Positions 7,971 through 20,024 of a DNA stretch of 38,043 nt are shown here, piece after piece (the first letter of the stretch is position 1; each line of letters begins with the position of its first letter). The stretch spans positions 1 to 38,043 of the forward strand of contig JACRPU010000114.1 in the NCBI GenBank assembly GCA_016223025.1, written 5' to 3'. This DNA comes from Nitrosomonadales bacterium (GTDB lineage: Bacteria > Pseudomonadota > Gammaproteobacteria > Burkholderiales > Gallionellaceae). The notes under the pieces were generated by a model. The model had not been told where the DNA came from, searched no databases, and was given only the letters and a program-made list of their open reading frames with translations. A program made the translations under genes and the position numbers.

Positions 7971-9452
7971 TCACCGTGAAACCTTGCGCGCCCGGATGCG
8001 CGTCAGGAACACTTGCATGACCTCGCGGTAGAGCGCGCCCTTGAGCAGCGCATCTTCGTTGCCGGCATCAATGTTGGGGTTGTCGTTGACCTCGATGAAG
8101 TAGAAGCGCCCGCCCACCTGCTTGATGTCCACCCCGTAAAAACCGTCGCCGATGAGATTGGCCGCCTGCAGGGCGAGCCGCAGCATCTCTCCGGGCGCTC
8201 CGGTTTCCGGCACGGCAACGGCAGGGCCCTCGACATAGGCCCCGCCCCGCTCGTCGTGCTTGATGATCTGCCAGTAGCCGGGCGCCATGTAATATTTGGC
8301 AACGCACAATATCCTGCGATCCAGGATAACCACGCGCCAGTCGAACTCGGTGGGCAGGTATTCCTGGGCGATGATTAATTCCGACTTTTCCAGCAGTTCG
8401 CATGCCTTGCCGCGCAACTGTTCCCGCGTATCCACTTTCACCACCCCCAGCGAGAAAGAGCTATCCGGCTGCTTGAGCACGCAGGGCAAGGCGAGGCCGG
8501 AAGCGATCCGGCCAATATTGCCCTTGTGAACCAGCAGGGTCTTCGGTGCGGGAAGGTGGTGCCTGGCGAACAGCGCGGCCAGATAAACCTTGTTGTTGCA
8601 TTTCAGGATGGAGTCCGGATCATCAATGACCACCAGCCCTTGCGCTTGTGCCTGGCGCGAGAACCGGTAGGTGTAATGGTTGGCAAAAGTCGTGTCGCGG
8701 ATGAACAGCGCGTCGAACTCGCCCAGCCGGGAAAAATCTGCGCGCGTGATGAGGTGTACGCGCATGCCGAGCGCTTCGGCTGCTATTGCGAATTTCCGCA
8801 TGGCCTCGCGGTTCGAGGGTGGCTCCGGGTTGCCTGGGTCGTGCAGGATGGCGAGATGGCAGCGCGGCGCGCGCGGCTGATGCGCCGGCTTGCGCGCGGT
8901 AAAAAACTCCGTGGCGGCTTTGCCCAGCAAATCGCGCCGGCGCTGCGTCATCCCGTCAATGGCTGGCGGCAGCACATCGGCCAGCCGCCACTCGCCCGCG
9001 CGGCGCTCGAAGCGAACGCGCATCAGCGGAATTTTCAGCAGGTTGAAAAGTTGCAGGGCGAGCTTGCCGTAGCGTTTGGCTTCGCTATGCCCGAAATATA
9101 CCTCCAGCTCGAACTGGCCTTTCCTTAGCGGCGCAAGCTCGCGTTGCACGGTATCACCCAGGCATCCGTTCAGCCAATCTGCCTGCGTGGAGGAGCGCAA
9201 ATCCGCGATAGTCGCCAACCGGGGAAACGGCTGCTGGCCGCGCGCCTCCGCGAGCAGGGAAACGTAATATCCCAGGCTCTGGTAGCGGCAGGAACGGCAC
9301 AGGTTGAACACCCGGCCGGCGCTGTTCACCCCGAAGGCGGGATCGGTCAGAAAATCCTGCGCGCGCACCACGGCCAGGCCGGGAATATCCTGCGGCCAGT
9401 CGAGAAGATCGCTTACGATGACGAGATCGTCTTTGAGATTGCCCGAGCGCAT
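7971..9452 (-). CDS. RimK-like ATP-grasp ligase with RLAN N-terminal domain
   Basis: The protein has 493 residues. The N-terminal half (LVIVSDLLDWPQDIPGLAVV, NLCRSCRYQSLGYYVSLLAE) matches the RLAN domain found ahead of RimK-type ATP-grasp modules. The C-terminal half is an ATP-grasp domain: VIDDPDSILKCNNKVYLAAL, the ATP-binding segment PCVLKQPDSSFSLGVVKV, and the Mg-binding FIEVNDNPNIDAG near the end. ATP-grasp enzymes of this type join a carboxylate to an amine, as RimK does when adding glutamate to S6, but the substrate of RLAN proteins is not known to me. The start at 9452 is chosen because the domain begins at once; there is no strong Shine-Dalgarno sequence. It is divergent from the P-type ATPase gene, 147 bp away, with no obvious partner gene. 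Confidence 0.88.
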   Translation of the reverse strand: MRSGNLKDDLVIVSDLLDWPQDIPGLAVVRAQDFLTDPAFGVNSAGRVFNLCRSCRYQSLGYYVSLLAEARGQQPFPRLATIADLRSSTQADWLNGCLGDTVQRELAPLRKGQFELEVYFGHSEAKRYGKLALQLFNLLKIPLMRVRFERRAGEWRLADVLPPAIDGMTQRRRDLLGKAATEFFTARKPAHQPRAPRCHLAILHDPGNPEPPSNREAMRKFAIAAEALGMRVHLITRADFSRLGEFDALFIRDTTFANHYTYRFSRQAQAQGLVVIDDPDSILKCNNKVYLAALFARHHLPAPKTLLVHKGNIGRIASGLALPCVLKQPDSSFSLGVVKVDTREQLRGKACELLEKSELIIAQEYLPTEFDWRVVILDRRILCVAKYYMAPGYWQIIKHDERGGAYVEGPAVAVPETGAPGEMLRLALQAANLIGDGFYGVDIKQVGGRFYFIEVNDNPNIDAGNEDALLKGALYREVMQVFLTRIRARKVSR

Positions 9453-9599
9453 GATGGAGTACAGTCTACGGCTCGCGCCAGGCGATGGCAATCCGGCGGA
9501 GCCGGTGCGGTCCTTCCAGAATATTCTTCCGGAATATCTGGGTTCAAGGCATGGCGCGTATGCCCGTTGTATCATTCCGGCGACACATGGAACACAGAA

Positions 9600-12320
9600 A
9601 TGAGTGAGCGGCTTCAAACAACCCCGGCGGGAGGCACGCCTGGCTGGCACAGCTTGCCGGCGCAGGAGGTGTTGCGCGTGCTGCCGGCAGATCATGCCGG
9701 GTTGACGGCGGAAGAGGCGGCGCAGCGTTTGCGGCAATATGGCCCGAACCGCCTGCCCGCCGCGCGGCGCGACAGCCTGCCGGTGCGCTTCGCGCGCCAG
9801 TTCCACAACGTGCTGATCTATGTGCTGCTGGCCTCCGCGCTGATTACCGCGCTGCTCGATCATTGGGTAGATTGCGGCGTGATCCTCGGCGTGGTGCTGA
9901 TCAACGCCATCATCGGTGTGATCCAGGAAGGCAAGGCGGAGCGCGCGCTGGACGCCATCCGCAACATGCTGTCGCCGAATGCGACGGTGCTGCGCGGCGG
10001 GCAGCGGCGCGAAATTCCGGCAGAACAGGTGGCGATCGGCGACATCGTGCTGCTGGCCTCCGGCGACAAGGTTCCCGCCGACCTGCGCCTGATCGAAACA
10101 CGCCGGTTGCGCGTCGAGGAAGCCGCGCTGACCGGCGAATCCGAGCCGGTGGAAAAGGACATCGCGCCGGTGGAGGTCTCTGCCGTGACCGGCGACCGCA
10201 GTTGCATGGCCTATTCCGGCACGCTGGTGGTCTATGGTCAGGCGCGCGGCGTGGTGGTCGCCACCGGCGCGGCGACGGAAATCGGCCGCATCAGCGGGAT
10301 GATCGCATCCGTGGGCACGCTGGAAACGCCATTGCTGCGGCAAATGGCCGGCTTCGGCAAGCGGTTGACCACCATCATCCTGCTGCTGGCCGCGCTGACT
10401 TTTTTCTTCGGCGTGTGTGTACGCGGTTACAACTGGCCGGAAATGTTCTTCGCTGCCGTCGGCATAGCCGTAGCTGCAATCCCGGAAGGGCTGCCCGCCA
10501 TTATGACCATCGTGCTGGCCATCGGGGTGCGGCGCATGGCTAAACGCAACGCCATCATCCGCCGCCTGCCCGCAGTCGAGACGCTCGGCTCGGTGACGGT
10601 GATCTGCTCGGACAAGACCGGCACGCTGACCCGCAACGAGATGACGGTGCAACGCCTGATTGCCGCCGAGCGGACGTTCGAGGTCAGCGGCAGCGGCTAT
10701 TCGCCGCATGGCGGCTTCTCCGTCGCGCGGCGCGAAGTATTCGTCGAGGATTATCCCGAACTGATCGAACTCGGGCGCGCCGCGCTGCTGTGCAACGATG
10801 CCGAGCTGCATTCGCACCCCTCCTCCGATGCCGGCTGGCAGATCGAGGGCGATCCGACCGAAGGGGCGCTGCTCGCGCTGGCCGCCAAGACCGGCCTCGA
10901 CATCGCATTCGAGCGCGAAGCGCTGCGCCGCACCGATCTGATCCCGTTCGAGTCGCAGCACCGTTTCATGGCCACGCTGCATCACGACATCGAAGGGCAC
11001 GCCTTCATCTTCCTCAAAGGCGCGCCGGAGCGCGTGCTGGAAGTTTGCCAGTTCGAGCGCGCAAGCGGCGAAGACCGCCCGCTGCATTTCACCGACTGGC
11101 AGCAGGCCATGCAGGATGCGGCGCGGCAGGGGTTGCGCCTGCTTGCCGTGGCGATGCGCCCGGTCGCATCCGGGCATCGCGCGCTCGGCCCGGCAGACGT
11201 GCGGGGCGGATTCTCCCTGCTCGGCGTTTTCGGCATCGGCGATCCGCCGCGCGAAGAAGCGATCGGCGCCGTGGCGCGCTGCCGCGCGGCAGGCATAAAG
11301 GTAAAGATGATCACCGGCGACCATCTCGACACCGCGTGCGCCATCGGCGCGCGCTTCGGGCTGGCGGCGGGCGGCGCGCTGACCGGCGCGGAAATCGAGC
11401 GCATGGATGCGTCGGCATTGCGCGTCGCGGCAGCCGCGACGGACATCTTCGCCCGCGCCAGCCCGGAACATAAACTCAGCCTGGTACAGGCGTTGCAGGC
11501 CAACGGCGAAGTGGTGGCGATGACCGGCGACGGCGTCAACGATGCGCCCGCGCTGAAGCGTGCCGACGTCGGCGTGGCGATGGGGCGCAAGGGAACCGAA
11601 GCGGCCAAGGAGGCCGCCGAGATGGTGCTGGCCGACGACAATTTCGCCTCGATCGTCGCCGCCGTGGAAGAAGGGCGCACCGTTTACGACAACCTGAAAA
11701 AATCCCTCGTGTTCGTCCTGCCGACCAACGGCGGCGAGGCGATGGTCATCGTCGCCGCGATCTTCCTCGGCCTGACCCTGCCGATTACCCCCGTGCAGAT
11801 CCTGTGGGTAAACATGGTCACCGCCGTCACGCTTTCGCTGGCGCTGGCTTTCGAGCCGCCCGAAGCGGGCGTGATGCGCCGCTCGCCGCGCGATCCGGCG
11901 GAGCCGCTGCTCAGCCGCTTCCTGCTGTGGCGTGTATTATTCGTGTCCTGCCTGATGGTGATCGGCGCGCTGGGGTTTTTCCTCTGGGAGCAGGCGCGCG
12001 GCGAAAGCGTCGAGGCGGCGCGCACGGTGGCAGTGAACGCGCTGGTAATGGGCGAAATCTTCTATCTGTTCAACTGCCGCTTCCTGCTCGCGCCGTCCCA
12101 CAGTTTGGGCGGCTTTACCGCATCGCGCCCTGTGCTTGCCTCGGTGCTCGCCGTGATGGCGTTGCAAGCGCTGTTCACCTACGCTCCGCTGTTCCAGCAA
12201 CTGTTCGGCACCGCCGCGATAGACGCCGTGGCATGGTGGCGCATCCTGCTGTTCGGCGCGATACTGTTCGGCGCAGTGGAAATCGAAAAGGCATGGCTGC
12301 GCCGGCGTGTCGACAAATAA
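9600..12320 (+). CDS. P2-type cation-transporting ATPase
   Basis: The protein has 906 residues with full P-type architecture: an N-terminal cation-ATPase domain, the actuator motif TGES (178-181), the M4 motif PEGLPA with Glu296, the phosphorylation motif CSDKTGTLT with Asp338, the hinge TGDGVNDAP (642-650), and C-terminal membrane helices. M5 keeps the Asn710/Glu713 pair of Ca2+ pumps (TNGGEAM). M6 reads NMVTAV (738-743), with Ala742 where SERCA and PMR1 carry the Ca2+-binding Asp of NLVTDG. The ion is therefore unsure and classic Ca2+ transport is doubtful. The start at 9600 has only a weak Shine-Dalgarno sequence. No regulator is adjacent. Confidence 0.93.
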   Translation: MSERLQTTPAGGTPGWHSLPAQEVLRVLPADHAGLTAEEAAQRLRQYGPNRLPAARRDSLPVRFARQFHNVLIYVLLASALITALLDHWVDCGVILGVVLINAIIGVIQEGKAERALDAIRNMLSPNATVLRGGQRREIPAEQVAIGDIVLLASGDKVPADLRLIETRRLRVEEAALTGESEPVEKDIAPVEVSAVTGDRSCMAYSGTLVVYGQARGVVVATGAATEIGRISGMIASVGTLETPLLRQMAGFGKRLTTIILLLAALTFFFGVCVRGYNWPEMFFAAVGIAVAAIPEGLPAIMTIVLAIGVRRMAKRNAIIRRLPAVETLGSVTVICSDKTGTLTRNEMTVQRLIAAERTFEVSGSGYSPHGGFSVARREVFVEDYPELIELGRAALLCNDAELHSHPSSDAGWQIEGDPTEGALLALAAKTGLDIAFEREALRRTDLIPFESQHRFMATLHHDIEGHAFIFLKGAPERVLEVCQFERASGEDRPLHFTDWQQAMQDAARQGLRLLAVAMRPVASGHRALGPADVRGGFSLLGVFGIGDPPREEAIGAVARCRAAGIKVKMITGDHLDTACAIGARFGLAAGGALTGAEIERMDASALRVAAAATDIFARASPEHKLSLVQALQANGEVVAMTGDGVNDAPALKRADVGVAMGRKGTEAAKEAAEMVLADDNFASIVAAVEEGRTVYDNLKKSLVFVLPTNGGEAMVIVAAIFLGLTLPITPVQILWVNMVTAVTLSLALAFEPPEAGVMRRSPRDPAEPLLSRFLLWRVLFVSCLMVIGALGFFLWEQARGESVEAARTVAVNALVMGEIFYLFNCRFLLAPSHSLGGFTASRPVLASVLAVMALQALFTYAPLFQQLFGTAAIDAVAWWRILLFGAILFGAVEIEKAWLRRRVDK

Positions 12321-12352
12321 AATCACCCTTATGCCATGAACATTTTGTTACC

Positions 12353-12395
12353 CTAACTTTCATGCAGCAGAAGCGCAGCGCCCCTGATTATGAAA
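12353..12395 (+). repeat. 43-bp dispersed repeat, copy B
   Basis: This segment lies in the 167-bp gap between the P-type ATPase and uup. It matches the minus strand of 41-83 at 40 of 43 positions. The similarity does not extend beyond these limits. A single TTATCCACA (12417-12425), identical to the DnaA-box consensus, follows but is isolated. Confidence 0.6.
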
Positions 12396-12487
12396 TAGGT
12401 TCTACTGGGCCTGAACTTATCCACAGAGTAACAGATTGATTCCATGCAACATACGGCTGTTTTCGTAAATGTATTTCACGCTAAGCT

Positions 12488-14395
<1,908 letters not shown>

Positions 14396-14673
14396 ATTCC
14401 CGGATTCCTGCTGCGTAGAAACGCTCGATCCGCCGAAGCTCGCCATGCCCGCTCCCTGATGAAGCAACTAGCCCTTAGCCAATCACGCGGTTCCGCAAAA
14501 ACATTTGAGCGCAAGAAGGGCGGCATCGCGCTTGCTTTCATCGCGGCATTCACGGGTGGCTGGAGATAAGGGGCTGCTCTTGGCCGATTCGATTCCAACA
14601 GAAGTTTTCGGGTTGAATCGCCCGTTGTTTCTGCCGCGACAGCCACAGCCTGCGATTCCCCCGCCAATGCCCG

Positions 14674-14679
14674 TATAAT
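14674..14679 (+). promoter_or_regulatory. Candidate -10 box for nagZ
   Basis: A perfect TATAAT lies 34 bases before the nagZ start. The hexamer 17 bases upstream (TGCGAT) is a poor -35 match. The surrounding gap 14396-14713 shows no other feature or gene that I can support. Confidence 0.4.
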
Positions 14680-14713
14680 CGGCGGCATTTTGTGTTAACC
14701 GCAGGGAGCGCGT

Positions 14714-15763
14714 ATGGGTCTTGGGCCGGTGATGCTGGATGTGCTGGGAACGCGGCTGGCGCCGGAGGATGAGGCGCGGCTGCGCCATCCGCTGGTGGGC
14801 GGGGTGATTTTATTCGCGCGCAACTATGAATCGCCGCGCCAGCTTGCCGAGCTGACAACCAGTATTCACGCGCTGCGCGCGCCGGCGCTGCTGATCGCGG
14901 TAGATCACGAAGGCGGGCGCGTGCAACGCTTCCGCGAGGGCTTTGCGCGCATCCCGGCGATGCGCGAGCTGGGCAGGATATGGGATGAACACCCCAAGCG
15001 CGCGCGGCATCTGGCACAGCAGGCTGGCTATGTGCTGGCCGCCGAGCTGCGCGCCTGCGGCGTAGATTTCAGCTTCACCCCGGTGCTCGACGTGGATCAC
15101 GGGTCGAGCCAGGTGATCGGCGACCGCGCTTTCCACTCCGAGCCGCAGGCGATTGCCGAACTGGCGCACAGCTTGCTGATGGGCATGAGGCAGGGCGGGA
15201 TGCATACGGTGGGCAAGCATTTCCCCGGCCACGGTTACGTGCGCGCCGATTCGCACCTGGAAATTCCGGTGGACGAGCGCGGCTACACCGACATCGAGCT
15301 GTGCGACCTGATCCCGTTTCGCCAGATGGTGAATTTCGGATTGACCGGGGTCATGCCCGCCCACGTGATTTACCCCAGGGTGGACAATCTTCCGGCGGGA
15401 TTTTCGGAAATCTGGCTGAAAAAAATCCTGCGCGGCGAGATGGGCTTCGAGGGCTGCATTTTCAGCGACGACCTGGGCATGGCAGGAGCAGCCGTGGCGG
15501 GCGGAATCGTGCAGCGCGCCGAAGCCGCTCTGCACGCCGGTTGCGACATGGTGCTGGCCTGCAACCAGCCGGCCCAGGCGGATGAACTGCTGGCCGGGCT
15601 GAAATGGGAAATGCCGGCAGCCAGCAAGGCGCGGCTGGCGCAAATGCGCGGACGCCCCCACCCGGACACGCTGGTGCAACTGCACGAGCGGACGGAATTC
15701 GTGAGGGCGTTGCACGAGGTCGCCGGCATAGGCGGCGGCAGCGGCGAGTTGCCGCTCGCGTAA
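14714..15763 (+). CDS. nagZ: Beta-N-acetylhexosaminidase NagZ
   Basis: This GH3-family cytosolic enzyme removes GlcNAc from GlcNAc-1,6-anhydroMurNAc peptides during peptidoglycan recycling; its products influence AmpC induction in some species. The protein has 349 residues and lacks a signal peptide. It carries the NagZ motif [14 protein letters not shown] (catalytic His/Asp loop), the substrate segment [13 protein letters not shown], and the nucleophile region FSDDLGMAG (about 250-258). It is the first of four plus-strand genes (nagZ, MscS channel, accA, tilS). Gaps of 80 bp and 46 bp separate it from the channel gene and the channel gene from accA, so partial cotranscription is possible. 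Confidence 0.97.
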   Translation: MGLGPVMLDVLGTRLAPEDEARLRHPLVGGVILFARNYESPRQLAELTTSIHALRAPALLIAVDHEGGRVQRFREGFARIPAMRELGRIWDEHPKRARHLAQQAGYVLAAELRACGVDFSFTPVLDVDHGSSQVIGDRAFHSEPQAIAELAHSLLMGMRQGGMHTVGKHFPGHGYVRADSHLEIPVDERGYTDIELCDLIPFRQMVNFGLTGVMPAHVIYPRVDNLPAGFSEIWLKKILRGEMGFEGCIFSDDLGMAGAAVAGGIVQRAEAALHAGCDMVLACNQPAQADELLAGLKWEMPAASKARLAQMRGRPHPDTLVQLHERTEFVRALHEVAGIGGGSGELPLA

Positions 15764-15843
15764 AGGGCAAAGTTTCCCCTGGTGTAAAATACCGGCTTGC
15801 CACTTGAAACCGGCCACGCTTTCCCCTCTGCGGGCACACGATA

Positions 15844-17382
15844 ATGAACTTCTGGAATAACACCCTCCATTACTTCTGGCGCGAAGAATCGCTCGCCGTG
15901 CTGACCATGGTGGCGAGCATCGCGGTATTGCTGTTCCACTTGCGCAAGGAAGATCGCAAGAGCCTGTTCAATACGCTCGCTTTCTTTGTTGTCTGCATGG
16001 TCGGCCAGTTTGCCAGCAGCCTGCTGCACGCCCTGGAATTCACGCGCGCTTCGGAGGTGCTGCACGAGGTTTTCATTATCGGCGCCGGCATCGCGGTCAT
16101 CCGCCTGTGGGGGGAACTGGTGTTCCGCATCGTGCTGCCGCTGGTCAAGCTGTCGCCGCCGCGCATCACCGAGGACATTATCGTCATCATCGCCTATATC
16201 GCCTGGGGCATGGTGCGCCTGCGCTACGCCGGGCTGGACCTGGGCAGCATCGTGGCGACTTCGGCGATGATCACCGCGGTGGTGGCGTTCGCCATGCAGG
16301 ATACGCTGGGAAACATTCTCGGCGGGCTGGCGCTGCAACTGGACAATTCCGTCGAGATCGGCGACTGGATCAAGGTGGACGATATTTCCGGCAGGGTGGT
16401 GGATATCCGCTGGCGCTCCACCCTGGTGGAAACGCGCAACTGGGAAACGGTGGTTTTCCCGAACAGCCAGTTGATGAAAAACAAGTTCGTCGTGCTCGGG
16501 CGGCGCACCGATCAGCCGGTGCAGTGGCGGCGCTGGGTGTGGTTCAACGTCGGCATGGAAGCGCTGCCCGCCAGGGTGATAAGCGTGGTCGAGGAATCCA
16601 TCCTGCAAACCGAAATCGCCAACGTGGCGAAGAACCCGCCGCCCAATTGCGTGCTGATGGAGTTCGACAACAAGGGCTATGCCCGTTACGCGCTGCGTTA
16701 CTGGCTGACCGACCTGATGCAGGACGATCCCACAGATGCCGTGCTGCGCTGGCACATCATGACCGCGCTGCAACGCGCCGGCATCAAACTGGCGATGGAG
16801 GAAAGGAGCATCCACATCACCAAGGAAAACGAGAAATACGAGGAGGGGCTGCACCACCGGGAAGTGCTGCTGCGCATGAAGACCTTGCGGCGGGTGGAGC
16901 TGTTTTCGCAGATGACGGACGAGGAGCTCAAGGTGCTGGCCGAGCGGTTGCGCTACTCGCCTTTTGCCAGGGGCAACATCATCGCCAGGCAGGGCGACCA
17001 GAAATCGCATTGGCTGTATGTCATCATCAACGGCGAGGCCGAGGTGTACCTGGAGTCGCCGGGAGGCGGCAAGCGCGTCATCCGCGACCTGGGCAAGGGC
17101 AACTTTTTCGGCGAGATGGGGCTGATGACCGGCGCGCCGCGCTCCGCTACGGTGGTCGCCAAAACGGATGTGGAGTGCTATCGCCTGGACAAGGAAATCT
17201 TCGAGGAAATCCTGCATGAGAGGCCATCCGTCGCCGAGGAAATATCCCAGATATTGGCGTCGCGCCGGGCCGAACTGGACAACGCGCTGCTCGACATGGA
17301 TACCGCGAGCGCCCAGATGGCAATCTCCCAGCAGCGCGGCGAAATTCTTGCGACGATCAAGCGCTTTTTCGGCCTTGGCTGA
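15844..17382 (+). CDS. MscS-family mechanosensitive channel with cyclic-nucleotide-binding domain
   Basis: The protein has 512 residues. About four membrane helices occupy residues 15-150. The pore-lining MscS helix and beta domain follow ([20 protein letters not shown], then [20 protein letters not shown] and the vestibule). After about residue 350 comes a complete cNMP-binding domain ([39 protein letters not shown]). Its phosphate-binding cassette [19 protein letters not shown] keeps the Glu and Arg that contact cyclic nucleotides. MscS-like channels with this domain have been described as cyclic-nucleotide-gated. A class III cyclase is encoded 3 kb downstream. It sits in the inner membrane. 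Confidence 0.93.
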   Translation: MNFWNNTLHYFWREESLAVLTMVASIAVLLFHLRKEDRKSLFNTLAFFVVCMVGQFASSLLHALEFTRASEVLHEVFIIGAGIAVIRLWGELVFRIVLPLVKLSPPRITEDIIVIIAYIAWGMVRLRYAGLDLGSIVATSAMITAVVAFAMQDTLGNILGGLALQLDNSVEIGDWIKVDDISGRVVDIRWRSTLVETRNWETVVFPNSQLMKNKFVVLGRRTDQPVQWRRWVWFNVGMEALPARVISVVEESILQTEIANVAKNPPPNCVLMEFDNKGYARYALRYWLTDLMQDDPTDAVLRWHIMTALQRAGIKLAMEERSIHITKENEKYEEGLHHREVLLRMKTLRRVELFSQMTDEELKVLAERLRYSPFARGNIIARQGDQKSHWLYVIINGEAEVYLESPGGGKRVIRDLGKGNFFGEMGLMTGAPRSATVVAKTDVECYRLDKEIFEEILHERPSVAEEISQILASRRAELDNALLDMDTASAQMAISQQRGEILATIKRFFGLG

Positions 17383-17428
17383 CCGGGCCATTCAATTGCT
17401 TGAACAAACAAACGGAAGCGCACAGCCT

Positions 17429-18394
17429 ATGAAAACAACCTTTCTGGATTTCGAGCAACCCGTCGCCGAACTCGAAAACAAAATCGAACAACTGCGTTTT
17501 GTGCAGGATGGTTCCGCGCTCGATATTTCCGAGGAAATCAGCCAACTGCAAAAGAAAAGCCAGTCGCTGACCAAGGACATTTACGCCAAGCTGACACCGT
17601 GGCAGATTTCGCAGGTGTCGCGCCACCCGCAGCGCCCCTACACGCTGGACTACATCCTGAGCCTGTTCACCGATTTCGAGGAACTGCACGGCGACCGCGC
17701 CTATGCCGACGATGCGGCCATCGTCGGCGGGTTGGCGCGCTTCAACGGCCAGAGCGTGATGGTGATCGGGCAACAGAAGGGGCGCGACACCCGGGAGCGG
17801 CAGTACCGCAATTTCGGCATGCCGCGCCCGGAGGGCTACCGCAAGGCGATGCGCCTGATGCGCCTGGCGGAAAAATTCGGCATCCCGATCCTGACCTTCA
17901 TTGACACTCCCGGCGCCTATCCCGGCGTGGGCGCGGAAGAGCGCGGCCAGTCCGAGGCCATCGGCAAGAACCTGTACGTGATGGCGGAGTTGCGCGTGCC
18001 GATAGTCTGCACGGTGATCGGCGAAGGCGGGTCCGGCGGCGCGCTTGCCATCGCGGTGGGCGATGTATTGCTGATGCTGCAATACGCCACCTATTCGGTG
18101 ATCTCGCCGGAAGGCTGCGCCTCGATCCTGTGGAAAAGCGCCAGCAAGGCAGCCGATGCCGCCGAAACTCTGGGCATCACCGCCAACCGCCTGAAGACAT
18201 TGGGGCTGATAGACAAAATCATCGCCGAGCCGCCGGGAGGTGCGCACCGCGATTACCAGGCAATGATGCAGAACTTGAAAAAAGCCATGCAGGATGCGCT
18301 GAAACAGGTGCAATCCCAGCCCCTGGACCAACTGTTGCAGGCCCGTTTCAACCGCCTGATGGGCTATGGTAAGTTCAAGGAAACCGAACTCTGA
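17429..18394 (+). CDS. accA: Acetyl-CoA carboxylase carboxyltransferase subunit alpha
   Basis: AccA with AccD transfers CO2 from carboxybiotin to acetyl-CoA, giving malonyl-CoA, the first step of fatty-acid synthesis. The start at 17429 gives the canonical [20 protein letters not shown] and 321 residues, the family length. Hallmarks include [11 protein letters not shown], the crotonase-fold segment [36 protein letters not shown] and the oxyanion region [11 protein letters not shown]. accD is not in the window. The tilS frame begins within or just after its 3' end. The other fatty-acid gene here, fabI, is at 36727. Confidence 0.98.
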   Translation: MKTTFLDFEQPVAELENKIEQLRFVQDGSALDISEEISQLQKKSQSLTKDIYAKLTPWQISQVSRHPQRPYTLDYILSLFTDFEELHGDRAYADDAAIVGGLARFNGQSVMVIGQQKGRDTRERQYRNFGMPRPEGYRKAMRLMRLAEKFGIPILTFIDTPGAYPGVGAEERGQSEAIGKNLYVMAELRVPIVCTVIGEGGSGGALAIAVGDVLLMLQYATYSVISPEGCASILWKSASKAADAAETLGITANRLKTLGLIDKIIAEPPGGAHRDYQAMMQNLKKAMQDALKQVQSQPLDQLLQARFNRLMGYGKFKETEL

Positions 18395-19889
18395 CCCCCT
18401 CCGCCCTTTGACTGCGGAAGGGTCGCTGCGAACCGGCGGGGCACCCGCCGGCGCACCTCTTGCTGGTAAAAGCGGGGGCGCGGGGGATTTGCGGTCGCGC
18501 GTTGCCGGAGCGCTTTCGAACGCGGTTCCTGCGGGCAGCTCCATCGTGCTGGGTTTGAGCGGCGGCGTGGATTCCGTCGTGTTGCTGCACCTGCTGCACC
18601 GTCTTTCCCTTACCCATTCCTGGCGCTTGCGCGCGCTGCATGTGCATCACGGCATCAGCCCCAACGCGGATGCATGGGCGGCATTCTGCGCCGATCTGTG
18701 CGCCCGCTGTGGCGTTCCCTTGCAGATCGAGCGCGTGGACATCGCTCCGTTGCGCGGCCACGGCATCGAGGCGGCAGCGCGCAAACTGCGCCATGAGATT
18801 TTCTGTCGGCAGCGTGCGGACTTCGCCGCTTTCGCCCACCACCGTGACGACCAGGCCGAAACCCTGCTGCTGCAACTGCTGCGCGGCGCCGGTGTGCGCG
18901 GCGCCGCCGCGATGCCTTTCATCCGGCCCCGCGCCGGTGCGCCAACCCTGCTGCGCCCGCTGCTCGATGTGACGCGCGGCGAGCTGATCGAACACGCGAG
19001 ACGGCACGACCTGCAATGGGTGGAAGACGAGAGCAATGCCGATGACCTTTACCCGCGCAATTTCCTGCGCCGGCGCGTGCTGCCGCTGCTGGAGCAGCGC
19101 TTCCCGTCCTACCGCGAAACTCTGGCGCGCAGCGCGCGGCATTTCGCCGAGGCGGGCGATCTGCTGGATCAACTGGCGCAACTGGATGCGCAACTGTCTC
19201 CCTCTCCCCTCGCGGTAACCCGCGACTGGGCTGCCGTCTCTGGGCAGCCCAGTCGAATGGCTGGTAGTTCTATCGGAGAGGTTTGGGGAGAGAGTGTTCT
19301 TGAAATTGCCCGCCTGCAATCCCTGAGCCAGCCCCGCGCGAAGAATGCCCTGCGCTATTTCCTGCATGTCCTTGGCGCGCCGATGCCGCAAGCCGTGCAG
19401 CTCGATGAAATGCTGCGCCAGGTGTGCGGGGCGCGCGAGGATGGCATGGTGCGCGTGGAATTCGGCGGCTGGGAGGTGCGCCGCTATCGGGGCCAGGTGT
19501 ACGCGATGCCTGCTCCCGGCGAAATTCCTTCCGGCCTCAGCATCGCGTGGAACGGAGAAGCCGAGCTGGAATGGCCCGCGCTCGGCGCGACGATATATTT
19601 TTCGAGTGCGGCTGGCGAGGGCATCAGCCCGGAGCGCCTGTCAGCCGCGCCGGTCACCCTGCGCCTGCGCGCCGGCGGCGAGACGCTGCGCCCGAACCGG
19701 ACTGCGGCGACACGCAGCTTGAAGAAGCTGTTGCAGCAGCACCGGGTTCCGCCTTGGCGACGCGAACGGTTGCCGCTGCTGTATTGCGGCGGGGCGCTGG
19801 CGAGCGTCGTGGGAGTGGCGGTTGCGGCGGAGTATCAGGCGCGGCAGGGCGAGATGGGCGTGGTGGTGCGATACCGGTTCGCGCGGTAG
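18366..19889 (+). CDS. tilS: tRNA(Ile)-lysidine synthase TilS
   Basis: TilS uses ATP to attach lysine to C34 of tRNA-Ile(CAU), switching it to AUA decoding and isoleucine charging. The PP-loop motif SGGVDS is at residues 65-70 of the longest frame, followed by HVHHGIS and [19 protein letters not shown]. The substrate-binding domain lies in the middle, and the C-terminal domain ([13 protein letters not shown]) completes the protein. The ATG at 18366 overlaps accA by 29 bases and adds about 41 low-complexity residues over a GC hairpin (18433-18451). A TTG at 18489 would match the usual N-terminus better. Residues about 277-310 are an extra segment encoded by a palindromic repeat. Confidence 0.95.
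   Translation: MVSSRKPNSDPLRPLTAEGSLRTGGAPAGAPLAGKSGGAGDLRSRVAGALSNAVPAGSSIVLGLSGGVDSVVLLHLLHRLSLTHSWRLRALHVHHGISPNADAWAAFCADLCARCGVPLQIERVDIAPLRGHGIEAAARKLRHEIFCRQRADFAAFAHHRDDQAETLLLQLLRGAGVRGAAAMPFIRPRAGAPTLLRPLLDVTRGELIEHARRHDLQWVEDESNADDLYPRNFLRRRVLPLLEQRFPSYRETLARSARHFAEAGDLLDQLAQLDAQLSPSPLAVTRDWAAVSGQPSRMAGSSIGEVWGESVLEIARLQSLSQPRAKNALRYFLHVLGAPMPQAVQLDEMLRQVCGAREDGMVRVEFGGWEVRRYRGQVYAMPAPGEIPSGLSIAWNGEAELEWPALGATIYFSSAAGEGISPERLSAAPVTLRLRAGGETLRPNRTAATRSLKKLLQQHRVPPWRRERLPLLYCGGALASVVGVAVAAEYQARQGEMGVVVRYRFAR
19196..19295. repeat. Palindromic repeat inserted in frame in tilS
   Basis: The inner palindrome is GACTGGGCTGCC, 7 bases, GGCAGCCCAGTC (19224-19254, perfect 12-base arms). Outside it, CTCTCCCC at 19202 pairs with GGGGAGAG at 19285. 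The stretch is open in the tilS frame and adds about 33 residues rich in Ser, Gly and Pro between parts of the protein that otherwise read as continuous TilS sequence. Confidence 0.65.
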
Positions 19890-19944
19890 ATTTATCCCGG
19901 TTTCCCCGGTTGAGACAGGGTAGATTTGTTCTCGGAAAAAAAGT

Positions 19945-19977
19945 GTGGGATGGATGCGCTACGCATATCCACCCCAC
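19945..19977. repeat. Imperfect hairpin downstream of tilS
   Basis: GTGGGATGGATGCG and the inverted GTGGGGTGGATATGCG flank a 3-base loop. It lies between the stop of tilS and the 3' end of the convergent tRNA-Arg gene. No T-run follows on either strand, so it may be a REP-type repeat rather than an intrinsic terminator. Confidence 0.45.
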
Positions 19978-20024
19978 GTTTCTTTAAGATTGGCCGGGTG
20001 TAAAAATCGCCCATCCGTTGATAT

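Noticed and set aside
7864-8031. Short plus-strand ORF starting at 7864
   Set aside because: It runs into the 3' end of the ATP-grasp gene in antisense, lacks a ribosome site and has no family features.
9453-11471. Minus-strand open frame running upstream of the RLAN/ATP-grasp gene, over the ATPase gene
   Set aside because: It is the high-GC antisense shadow of the P-type ATPase: low-complexity Arg/His/Gln-rich protein, no domain, and the real domain starts at 9452.
12417-12425. Perfect DnaA box TTATCCACA
   Set aside because: Single box without a cluster, AT-rich unwinding element or dnaA/dnaN genes; chance match or minor DnaA site.
15370-17391. 673-codon minus-strand frame across nagZ and the MscS gene
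   Set aside because: Antisense shadow of two well-supported genes.
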